Both the position numbers and the translations under genes were made by a program. Below the pieces are notes generated by a model, which searched no databases, was not told where the DNA came from, and worked only from the letters and a program-made list of their open reading frames with translations. Positions 15,917 to 23,159 of a DNA stretch of 64,000 nt are shown in pieces (within the stretch, counting starts at the first letter, position 1; every line of letters begins with the position of its first letter). The DNA comes from Streptomyces sp. TRM68367 (GTDB lineage: Bacteria > Actinomycetota > Actinomycetes > Streptomycetales > Streptomycetaceae): contig NZ_JACTVI010000036.1 in the NCBI RefSeq assembly GCF_014495685.1, positions 1-64,000 on the forward strand. Direction: 5' to 3'.

Positions 15917-17485
15917 CTATTCCTTCCGTCCCAGCGCCACCGCGTCGTCCACCGGCCCCGCCGGCGACGGCACCGCGGCCGCCGCCGAGTCGTCGTCCGT
16001 GTTGATCTTCTCGATGATCGCCATTCGGTCCGGTGTGTCCTCCGGCCTCAGGTAGCCGACGAGGATGTACAGGATCAGCGACACCGCCAGCGGGATCGAC
16101 ACCTGGTACTCGAGCGGCACGCCGCCGTCGAGGCTCCAGTGGATCGGGTAGTTCACCAGCCAGAAGGCCAGCAGACCCATCGACCAGCTGGTCAGTGCCG
16201 CCGTGGGGCCGGAGCGGCGGAACGGCCGTAGCAGGCCGAGCATCATCGGGATGGCCATCGGCCCCATCAGACCGGCCACCCACTTGATCACGACCGTGAT
16301 GATGTCCTTGAAGGTGGGCGAGTTGACCTGGGTCGCCGCCGCCATCGACAGGCCGAGGAAGACGACCGTCGCGATGCGTGCCACCCGCAGGCCCTGGCCC
16401 TGGTTCCACGTCCGCGCCCTGGCCCAGATCACCGGCGCGCAGTCCCGGGTGAACACGGCCGCGATGGCGTTGGCGTCCGAGGAGCACATGGCCATGGTGT
16501 GCGAGAAGAAGCCGACGATGACCAGGCCCAACAGGCCGTGGGGCAGGAGTTGTTCGGTCATCAGGGCGTAGGAGTCGGAGCCGTCCGCCTTCTGGGACTC
16601 GACCAGCAGCGGGGACATCCACATGGGGAAGAACAGGACCAGCGGCCAGACCAGCCACAGGATCGCCGACAGCCGCGCCGAGCGCTCGGCCTCGTACGCG
16701 TTGGACGTGGCCATGTAGCGCTGGGCCTGGTTGAGCATGCCGCCGTTGTACTCGAAGAGTTTGATGAAGAGGAAGGCCAGGAGGAAGATCGTGCCGTACG
16801 GGCCCACCAACGGCTTCTCGTGGCCCTGGAGTTCCGGGTTGTCCCAGACGCCGAAGAAGCCGCCGTGGTCGTCGAGCCGTACCGCCACGGCGATGAACAT
16901 CGCGACGCCGGCCAGCAACTGGATGACGAACTGGCCGAGTTCGGTCAGCGCGTCGGCCCACAGGCCGCCGATGGTGCAGTAGATCGCCGTGATGGTGCCG
17001 GTGATGAGGATGCCCTGGTTCAGGGAGATCCCGGTGAACACCGACAGCAGCGTGGCGATCGCGGCCCACTTCGCGCCCACGTCCACGATCTTCAGCAGCA
17101 TGCCGGACCAGGCCAGCGCCTGCTGCGTCTTCAGGTCGTACCGGTTCTTCAAGTACTCCAGCGGGGAGGCGACATGGAGCCGTGAGCGGAGCCGGTTGAT
17201 GCGGGGCGCGAACAGTTTCGACCCGATGGCGATGCCGAGGGCGATGGGGAAGGACCAGGTGACGAAGGATGTAACGCCGTAGGTGTAGGCGATGCCCGCG
17301 TAGCCCGTGAACATCACAGCGCTGTAGCCCGACATGTGGTGCGAGATGCCGGAGAGCCACCAGGGCATCTTGCCGCCGGCTGTGAAGAAGTCGCTGACAT
17401 TGTCCACGCGCTTGTGCGACCAGACACCGATTGCGACCATCACGGCGAAGTAGCCGATGAGCACGGCCCAGTCGAGACCGTTCAT
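15917..17485 (-). CDS. Sodium:solute symporter (SSS family)
   Basis: A 522-residue transporter with about 13 membrane segments. The start MNGLDWAVLIGYFAVMVAIG and the following FFTAGGKMPWWLSGISHHMSG segment are typical of SSS proteins related to sugar or inositol symporters. The ATG at 17485 has GGAAGGGGG just upstream. The C-terminus is a charged cytoplasmic tail. A degenerate copy of the window's operator (CTGACTTGCGTTCAG, 17597-17611) lies about 110 bp upstream, so it might belong to the same regulon, though that site matches only in its outer arms. Substrate unknown. Confidence 0.85.
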   Translation of the reverse strand: MNGLDWAVLIGYFAVMVAIGVWSHKRVDNVSDFFTAGGKMPWWLSGISHHMSGYSAVMFTGYAGIAYTYGVTSFVTWSFPIALGIAIGSKLFAPRINRLRSRLHVASPLEYLKNRYDLKTQQALAWSGMLLKIVDVGAKWAAIATLLSVFTGISLNQGILITGTITAIYCTIGGLWADALTELGQFVIQLLAGVAMFIAVAVRLDDHGGFFGVWDNPELQGHEKPLVGPYGTIFLLAFLFIKLFEYNGGMLNQAQRYMATSNAYEAERSARLSAILWLVWPLVLFFPMWMSPLLVESQKADGSDSYALMTEQLLPHGLLGLVIVGFFSHTMAMCSSDANAIAAVFTRDCAPVIWARARTWNQGQGLRVARIATVVFLGLSMAAATQVNSPTFKDIITVVIKWVAGLMGPMAIPMMLGLLRPFRRSGPTAALTSWSMGLLAFWLVNYPIHWSLDGGVPLEYQVSIPLAVSLILYILVGYLRPEDTPDRMAIIEKINTDDDSAAAAVPSPAGPVDDAVALGRKE

Positions 17486-17596
17486 GTGCCCCCTTCCAGA
17501 GTCCATCGCCAGGGTCAGGCATGTGAACTCTGGTTTCGGTGGCATGGCCACGGCAAGCGCAGGGAGGGTCAAGAGACGGCAAAAATGTTCTGCGGC

Positions 17597-17611
17597 CTGA
17601 CTTGCGTTCAG
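17597..17611. promoter_or_regulatory. Degenerate operator-like palindrome
   Basis: CTGACTTGCGTTCAG keeps the outer CTGA/TCAG arms and 15-bp length of the CTGACG-N3-CGTCAG sites but not the inner bases. It is upstream of the symporter gene. Listed as a weak candidate only. Confidence 0.25.
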
Positions 17612-17648
17612 GTTTATGAACCCCCGGAGTGGCTGGAAAGAGTCCGTG

Positions 17649-18434
17649 TCAGCGCATCAGTTCGCCTGCGTTGACCAGCAGCGACTGCCCGGTGATCGCC
17701 CGCGCCCGGTCCGACGCCAGGAACGCCGCCGCGTCCGCCACTTCGCCGTCCGTCGCCAGCTCCGGCAACGCCATACGGCCCGTCAGCCGCCCCAGCACCT
17801 CAGCCTCCGGCACGCCCTCCCGCCGCGCGGCCATCCGGACGTACGTCTGCACCGGCGGCCCCCACATCCAGCCCGGCAGCACGGTGTTGACCCGGATCCG
17901 GTACGGCCCCAGCTCCCGCGCCAGCGAGTACATCGCGCTGGTCAGCGCCCCCTTCGACGCCGCGTACGCCGCCTGCCGCAGCTGCGAGGGCGCCGCCACC
18001 GCCGACTGCGTGCCGACGAACACCACCGAGCCGCCGCCCGGCTTCAGCCCCGGCAGGCACGCCCGCGTCATTCGCAGCGTCCCCAGCAGGTTCACGTCGA
18101 TGACCGACCGCCACGCCTCGAAGTCCGCGTCCTCCAGGCCGCCGAAGTGGCCGTCCAGTGCGGCCACATGGATCACCGCGTCGATCCGCCCGAACCGGTC
18201 CCGCGCCAGCTCCGCCAGCGCCGCGCACTGCTCCTCGTCGGCGATGTCCGTCGCCCGGTACGCCGTGCGCCCCCCGTCCGGATCGAGGTCGGCGGCCGTC
18301 TTCGCCAGGTTCGTCTCCGTACGCGCCCCGAGCACGGCATGCCCGCCGTCCCGTACGACGGCCGCCGCGACCTGGCGGCCGAGGCCCGCCCCGACTCCCG
18401 ACACGACGACGGTCTTGCCCGCGAGCAGTGACAC
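17649..18434 (-). CDS. SDR-family oxidoreductase under the palindromic operator
   Basis: A 261-residue short-chain dehydrogenase. The cofactor loop is SGVGAGLG (residues 12-19), Tyr157 and Lys161 form YAASK, and the polar residue before them lies in VGTQSAV. The usual NNAG is HVAA at 89-92, a known variation. The GTG at 18434 has GGGGAGG 4 nt upstream. Operator copy 4 stands 30 bp upstream of the start, in the same relation to the promoter as for the first SDR. It is likely part of the same catabolic regulon although 15 kb away. Substrate unknown. Confidence 0.87.
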   Translation of the reverse strand: MSLLAGKTVVVSGVGAGLGRQVAAAVVRDGGHAVLGARTETNLAKTAADLDPDGGRTAYRATDIADEEQCAALAELARDRFGRIDAVIHVAALDGHFGGLEDADFEAWRSVIDVNLLGTLRMTRACLPGLKPGGGSVVFVGTQSAVAAPSQLRQAAYAASKGALTSAMYSLARELGPYRIRVNTVLPGWMWGPPVQTYVRMAARREGVPEAEVLGRLTGRMALPELATDGEVADAAAFLASDRARAITGQSLLVNAGELMR

Positions 18435-18463
18435 CGGACCTCCCCGACCTCTGGCGCAATTAC

Positions 18464-18478
18464 CTGACGGAGCGTCAG
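18464..18478. promoter_or_regulatory. Operator copy 4 (CTGACGGAGCGTCAG)
   Basis: A perfect 6-3-6 palindrome. Read in the direction of the SDR gene it is followed, after one nucleotide, by TAATTG, the candidate -10. It is base-for-base identical to copy 5 at 20906-20920. Confidence 0.7.
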
Positions 18479-18864
18479 AGTATGGGGCAGTCACCCAGGA
18501 AAGGGAAGGGTATGAGCGAGGACACCCGCAGCGAGCACAGATTGGAATCGAGGCCACTATCGCCGAACTCCTCGCCTTGCGTCAGGCGCCCTTGTCGGCC
18601 TTCCGGCAGTCCTGCTTCCACGGTCAACAGACTTACCGTGACCTTGTCTTTTTTCGTTCCCTGCGCAATATTGCATGAGTCATCTGTGTGTCCTTCTCTA
18701 TGCGGTGCTTTGCGGGATTCCGGTACTGTTTTGCGGGGTCGGATACCCGCCGGTTTGCGTGTGCGTCGGCCAGTGACCGTGAGGCGGTGTCCGGTGCGTT
18801 ACAATTAGTGCGCAGCGGTCTGCTCGCCTCGATCGCTTCGTGGCACAGGAGAGGAGTGACCGGG
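18479..18864. other. Noncoding upstream region of the methyltransferase pair
   Basis: About 385 bp without a convincing gene and visibly richer in A/T than the surroundings. It holds TACAAT at 18800-18805, a good -10 hexamer for the methyltransferase gene; no ideally spaced -35 is seen. Its length and composition suggest leader-type regulation or recently acquired DNA. No tRNA or known riboswitch fold is recognised. Confidence 0.4.
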
Positions 18865-19488
18865 ATGGCCGGCCAAGGGCAGCACTACTTTTCGGCGGAT
18901 CCCAGAGTGACCTCGCGGCGCGGCCTGGTAAAGGTCGAGCTTCCCGATGTCGGACTGGACCTCCGTACCGACAGCGGTGTCTTCTCCCACTCCAAGCTCG
19001 ACGCCGGTACCAAGGTACTTCTGGAACACGCGCCGCCACCCAAGATTCGAGGTGACATTCTGGATATCGGCTGTGGTTACGGACCCATCGCGTTGACATT
19101 CGCAGCCCGCCGAAAGCGCCTCCGGGTCTGGGCGGTGGATGTGAACGAGAGGGCCCTCGACTTGGTGCGGGAGAACGCGGAGGCCGCGAATCTCGGCAAT
19201 GTGCAGGCGTGCCTGCCCGAGGCAGTGCCGGAGGACATACGGTTTGGCGCGATCTATTCCAATCCGCCGATCCGGATCGGCAAGGCGCAACTGCACGCCA
19301 TGCTCCAGTACTGGCTTTCCCGGCTGCTACCCGGCGCCGCCGCATATCTCGTCGTGCAGAAACACCTCGGTTCGGACTCGTTGGCGAAGTGGTTGACCGC
19401 ACAGGGCTTTCCGACGGCTCGGCTGACCTCCCAGCGCGGATACCGCGTGCTCGAAGTCCAAAATCACCAGACCTCTTCTAATGGATAA
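18865..19488 (+). CDS. Class I SAM methyltransferase, RsmC-like (probable RNA guanine N2-methyltransferase)
   Basis: A 207-residue protein equivalent to the catalytic domain of RsmC-type enzymes. Early residues FSADPRVTSRRGLVKVELPD match the family entry strand. SAM motif I is DILDIGCGYGP (64-73), the acidic loop AVDVNERAL follows, and NPPI at 133-136 is the exocyclic-amine methylation motif. The ATG at 18865 has GAGGAG 8 nt upstream; GTG at 18856 is an alternative. The next gene, 4 bp downstream, is a SPOUT RNA methyltransferase, so the two are co-translated. Housekeeping RsmC and an antibiotic-resistance methyltransferase are both possible; the pairing favours the latter as a hypothesis. 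Confidence 0.82.
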   Translation: MAGQGQHYFSADPRVTSRRGLVKVELPDVGLDLRTDSGVFSHSKLDAGTKVLLEHAPPPKIRGDILDIGCGYGPIALTFAARRKRLRVWAVDVNERALDLVRENAEAANLGNVQACLPEAVPEDIRFGAIYSNPPIRIGKAQLHAMLQYWLSRLLPGAAAYLVVQKHLGSDSLAKWLTAQGFPTARLTSQRGYRVLEVQNHQTSSNG

Positions 19489-19492
19489 GTGA

Positions 19493-20056
19493 ATGCAGCA
19501 GCTCAGGGGCACAGCCCTCAAACGTTTGCACAGGTCCTGGCGGCGGCAGAGCTCCTCGCGCGTGGCCCTGCTTCTTGAGGGTGTGCAGTCCCCTTTCAAC
19601 GTCGGTGCAATTGTGCGTACCGCCGCCGCGCTGGGCGTCGGACATCTCTATCTCGCCGGTGCCTGCGCCGCACCCTCCAACGCAAAGGCGCAGAAGACGG
19701 CCATGGGGACCGACCGGTATCTGCAAGTGCAGACGTTCAGCGAACTCCAGGAGGCAGTGAAGCAGGTGCGGTCCGACGGATACCGGCTAGTCGGGCTTGA
19801 ACTCGCCGACGAGGCCCTTCCGACACACGAGGTCGACTTCTCCGGCAGCGTCTGCATCGCCGTCGGAAACGAGGACCGCGGACTGTCGGCTGAATGCCTG
19901 GAAGCTTGTGACACGGTGGCTTATATTCCGCAGCTCGGCCGGGTCGGCTCGCTCAATGTGGCCACTGCCGTCGCTGTCTGCTGCTACGAGGTACGCCGCC
20001 AGGAGTGGACGGCACGGGCCGAAGTCCCGGGGGCTCACCGCAACTCGTCCACGTAA
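19493..20056 (+). CDS. SPOUT (TrmH/SpoU) family RNA 2'-O-methyltransferase
   Basis: A 187-residue protein with all three SPOUT motifs: NVGAIVRTAAALGV (36-49), AVGNEDRGLS (123-132) and the knot-forming IPQLGRVGSLNVATAVA (145-161). These enzymes methylate a ribose 2'-hydroxyl in tRNA or rRNA. It lacks an L30e-like substrate-binding N-domain, so it is closest in size to tRNA-type members. It follows the RsmC-like gene by 4 bp. Its 3' end overlaps the convergent EthD-like gene by 22 nt. Confidence 0.87.
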   Translation: MQQLRGTALKRLHRSWRRQSSSRVALLLEGVQSPFNVGAIVRTAAALGVGHLYLAGACAAPSNAKAQKTAMGTDRYLQVQTFSELQEAVKQVRSDGYRLVGLELADEALPTHEVDFSGSVCIAVGNEDRGLSAECLEACDTVAYIPQLGRVGSLNVATAVAVCCYEVRRQEWTARAEVPGAHRNSST

Positions 20057-20892
20057 CGGTCCGTCCCGGGCACCGTGGGAATGAACGGCGCGACGAACTG
20101 CACGCAGCCCAGCCCCGAAGCCGCCACTGCCGTGTCCAAGTCCGCGAAGTGCTCCCGCCAGTGGTCGCGGGGATCGTGCTGGAGGAACCACAGCAGGGTC
20201 AGCCGGGTCTCGACCCCCTCGACCTGTTTGACGTAGGTCATCCGGTCCACGGGCAGCGGCGTCGGCACGAAGACGGTCACCATGGCCGCGGGCGAGCCCG
20301 CCAGCCGTTTCGGGAGGTGATCGTCGCGCAGCCACGCGAGCAGTTCCCCGCGCCGGTCGGGCGAGCCGGCGTCGATGACCTGGACGACGAGCCCGGCGTA
20401 GGGGTGGTCGAGGGCGTGGATGTCACGCGGGCCGTGGTCGCCGTCGCGGTAGACGGTCGCCGCATGGTCCTGGAAGGCCGTGAAGATGTGCGTACGGTCC
20501 TGGAAGACACGGTGATCGCGGTTGAGGCGCTTGTTGATGCTGACGGTCCACCGCATGTGGTCGGCGTAGCGGCCGGCGGTCATCCAGTAGACGGATATGT
20601 AGCATCCTGCCGTCACCGGCTGCGCGACGGAGGAGATCTGGGGGTAGCGCAGGAGCTGCAGGTCCCGCGTGGCGACCCAGCGCCGTCCTGCGTACATCCA
20701 CGGCATGGCCATCGCGCCGGCGATGTAATGGTCGTCTTCGTACCAGCGATTGTACTTGCGCTCCCGGCCGGGGTGCGGCTCGACCATGGTGATGAGCGCG
20801 TGCCCGAGGTCGGCTCCGTAGGGGCCGACAGCGGCCAGTTCCGCATACCTGTGGCTGCGGGATTCAACTGCGTGCGTCGCGTCGTCTGTCAT
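20035..20892 (-). CDS. EthD/Dabb-like ferredoxin-fold protein under the palindromic operator
   Basis: A 285-residue cytoplasmic protein of unknown activity. Two similar halves each suggest an alpha/beta barrel of the EthD type: HALITMVEPHPGRERKYNRW with YEDDHY, and YAGLVVQVIDAGSPDRRGEL with RDDHLPKR. EthD-like proteins accompany monooxygenases and decarboxylases in degradative pathways. Operator copy 5 lies 14 bp upstream of the ATG, tying the gene to the SDR and monooxygenase set. Placement in the family is by pattern and is moderately sure. Confidence 0.7.
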   Translation of the reverse strand: MTDDATHAVESRSHRYAELAAVGPYGADLGHALITMVEPHPGRERKYNRWYEDDHYIAGAMAMPWMYAGRRWVATRDLQLLRYPQISSVAQPVTAGCYISVYWMTAGRYADHMRWTVSINKRLNRDHRVFQDRTHIFTAFQDHAATVYRDGDHGPRDIHALDHPYAGLVVQVIDAGSPDRRGELLAWLRDDHLPKRLAGSPAAMVTVFVPTPLPVDRMTYVKQVEGVETRLTLLWFLQHDPRDHWREHFADLDTAVAASGLGCVQFVAPFIPTVPGTDRYVDELR

Positions 20893-20905
20893 GGGTCCGG
20901 TGTAG

Positions 20906-20920
20906 CTGACGGAGCGTCAG
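20906..20920. promoter_or_regulatory. Operator copy 5 (CTGACGGAGCGTCAG)
   Basis: A perfect palindrome identical to copy 4. Read toward the EthD-like gene it is followed, after one nucleotide, by TACACC. The distance to the start codon is so short that the transcript must have a very short leader. Confidence 0.7.
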
Positions 20921-20997
20921 ATTGGGAGAGGGATTCCGTTCGGCTCCGCCCGAAGTTCAGCGATCTTCGTTCGCCCGACCAGCTCGCAACGGACCCG

Positions 20998-22977
20998 TCA
21001 GCGCAACTCCTCCGGGCACGGAGTCCCGCGCGGCAACTGATACGGCGCCGCCAGCCGATACGTCCCGGCTTCCGGCGCCACCAGCACCGTCCACCGGTCG
21101 CCCTCCGCATCCTCCGCCGTCTCCATCAGGCAGCCGTTGACGTTGTCGTACGACTTCGGCATGCCCTCGGGCCGCTCCTTCGACGCCGCCGTCTCCTGCG
21201 GCGGAGCGAGCTTCTTGCCCTTGGCGTCGACGATGCTCAGCCACGGCGAGTACGGGATGCGGATCAGGACGCGGCCCGCCTTCTTCACGTCCATCGTCAT
21301 CTCGCCCTGCGCGGCCCGCTGAACCACGGCATGCGGCTCCGCGAGCGGCGTCGGAGCGGTCACCCGGAACAGCTGCCAGTTGGCGTCGCCCCAGATCTGC
21401 GTCAGGTACGGCAGCCCGCGCTGCACCAGCGCCCGCTCCCGCTCGCCGCCGTCACCGTCCGGCTTGTCCTTCGGCAGCACCACGAAGTGCACGGCCCAGC
21501 GCTCCAGCCACTCGTGATAGTTCGCCGAGTTGAGGGTGTCGTCGTAGAAGAGCGGGTTGCGCTCCATGTCGGCCTGGCGGTTCCAGCCGCGGGCCAGGTT
21601 GACGTACGGGGCGAGCGCGGAGGCCTCGCGGTGGGAGCGGGCCGGGACCACCTCGACGCGGCCCTTCTCGGCGCCGACCTCCTGCAACTCGTTGACCAGC
21701 GGCGCCAGCTCGCGCGACCAGGACGCCGCCGGGGCCGTGTTCACCACGTCGTCGACCGACTTGTAGCCGATCCACACGGTGAAACCGGCGAACGCCACGA
21801 CGATCGCGTACCACTTGCGGCTGCGCGGCACCGCGAACGGCAGCGCCGCCGCCAGCACCACCCCGGCGAACAGCATCGCCAGCCGCGTGATGTTGGAACC
21901 GATCTGGGAACTGATAAGCCACACCAGGATGACGCTCAGGCCGTACACCGCGGCCGTGATCCGGACTGTCTTCCAGTCGTTCGGGACCAGGACGTAGACG
22001 AGGATCGAGAACACCACCGGCAGGATCACCGACGCGAACCGCATCGGCTGCGTCCCGGAGAACGGGAACAGCCAGGCCGACAGCGCCACCACGGCCGACG
22101 GGGCGAGACCCAGCGACCAGGCACCCGGCCGCCGCTTCTGCAGGAACAGCGCGACGGCCACCAGGCCCACGAACAGGCCCGCGACCGGCGAGGCCATCGT
22201 CGCGAGCGCGGCCAGGGGCGCCGCGCACAGCGCCTTCGCCCAGCGCTTGTACCGCCAGCGGTACGGCCAGCAGAAGACGGCGGCGATCGCACCGAGCGCG
22301 AACATCGTGCCCAGGCCGAAGGTCACGCGCCCCGACGCGGCGTTGCACAGGAACGCGTACACGCCCGCGAGCGCCGCCCACAGCGGGTTCCGTACCACGG
22401 GGGTCCCCCCGCTCGAGCGAAGCCGAGAGTGGGGGAGGCTGCGGATCAGGATCATCGTCAGCAGGCCCGCCGAGACCGTCCCCGCGATCATCATCGTCGT
22501 ACGGACACCGAGCACCGACATCAGATACGGCGACACCACGCTGTACGACACCGGGTGCATGCCGCCGTACCAGGCCAGGTTGTACGCCGAGTCCGGGTGC
22601 CGGCCGACGAACTCGGCCCACGCGTCCTGCGCCGCGAGGTCGCCGCCGCTGTTCGCGAACGTGAAGAACCAGACGATGTGGAGGGTGCCGGCGACGCCCA
22701 TGACGGACAGCGCGGGATGGCGGAGCATGCGCTCGCGCAGGGCGAGGAAGGCGGCCCTGGCTCTGGTGACGGGGGGTGCCGGCTCCGGACGACCCTCATG
22801 ACGACCATCCGGGTGGCCCGGGCGGCGGCCGAGGTCACCGCCCGTGTCCGCGCTGCCCTTGCTGCCTTTGCTCTCGTCCCCGCTGTCTCGTCCGCGCGGC
22901 TCGGACAGGCGTATTCGCGGGCCGTTTTCCGGGCCCGGATCGGCGTCGTCGGCGCGTGTCGGCTCCGCAGTGGCCAC
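20998..22977 (-). CDS. Polytopic membrane protein of unknown function
   Basis: A 659-residue protein. Residues 1-75 are charged and disordered. About 11-12 membrane segments follow to about residue 410 (for example GLFVGLVAVALFLQ and FASVILPVVFSILVYVLVP), then a soluble, probably extracellular C-terminal domain of about 250 residues. The layout resembles GT-C glycosyltransferases or YfhO-like proteins, but no defining motif is recognised. The GTG start has GGGGAG 9 nt upstream. It lies downstream of the D,D-carboxypeptidase gene on the same strand with a 180-bp gap that contains a terminator. A palindromic repeat (22399-22437) is embedded in frame between two membrane segments. Confidence 0.75.
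   Translation of the reverse strand: MATAEPTRADDADPGPENGPRIRLSEPRGRDSGDESKGSKGSADTGGDLGRRPGHPDGRHEGRPEPAPPVTRARAAFLALRERMLRHPALSVMGVAGTLHIVWFFTFANSGGDLAAQDAWAEFVGRHPDSAYNLAWYGGMHPVSYSVVSPYLMSVLGVRTTMMIAGTVSAGLLTMILIRSLPHSRLRSSGGTPVVRNPLWAALAGVYAFLCNAASGRVTFGLGTMFALGAIAAVFCWPYRWRYKRWAKALCAAPLAALATMASPVAGLFVGLVAVALFLQKRRPGAWSLGLAPSAVVALSAWLFPFSGTQPMRFASVILPVVFSILVYVLVPNDWKTVRITAAVYGLSVILVWLISSQIGSNITRLAMLFAGVVLAAALPFAVPRSRKWYAIVVAFAGFTVWIGYKSVDDVVNTAPAASWSRELAPLVNELQEVGAEKGRVEVVPARSHREASALAPYVNLARGWNRQADMERNPLFYDDTLNSANYHEWLERWAVHFVVLPKDKPDGDGGERERALVQRGLPYLTQIWGDANWQLFRVTAPTPLAEPHAVVQRAAQGEMTMDVKKAGRVLIRIPYSPWLSIVDAKGKKLAPPQETAASKERPEGMPKSYDNVNGCLMETAEDAEGDRWTVLVAPEAGTYRLAAPYQLPRGTPCPEELR
22399..22437. 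repeat. Intragenic palindromic repeat
   Basis: On the minus strand the sequence runs from CTCCCCCACTCTCGGCTTCG to GAGCGGGGGGACCCCC. It is a palindrome-containing element seen many times, usually between genes, in Streptomyces genomes. Here it is read in frame and encodes the loop residues PHSRLRSSGGTP of the membrane protein. Recognition of the repeat family is from memory of its typical sequence. Confidence 0.65.
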
Positions 22978-23096
22978 CTGAAGGCACTCCCCGTGTCCCG
23001 TCTTCTGCTGTCCGGCCGCATCCCGTTCGGCCGGTGTTCACAACCGCGTTTCCGCGTCTTGCCCGTTTCGTGACGCTAGCACGCAGGGCGGAAGCC

Positions 23097-23146
23097 GCCA
23101 CCCCGGCGGTCACCGTCCGCAGTGCGGTGGTGGTCGCCGGGGTGGC
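23097..23146 (-). terminator. Terminator after the D,D-carboxypeptidase gene
   Basis: GCCACCCCGGCG (23097-23108) pairs perfectly with CGCCGGGGTGGC (23135-23146). A smaller stem can form in the loop. It starts 14 bp beyond the stop codon at 23160. Confidence 0.65.
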
Positions 23147-23159
23147 CGATAGCCGGGGG

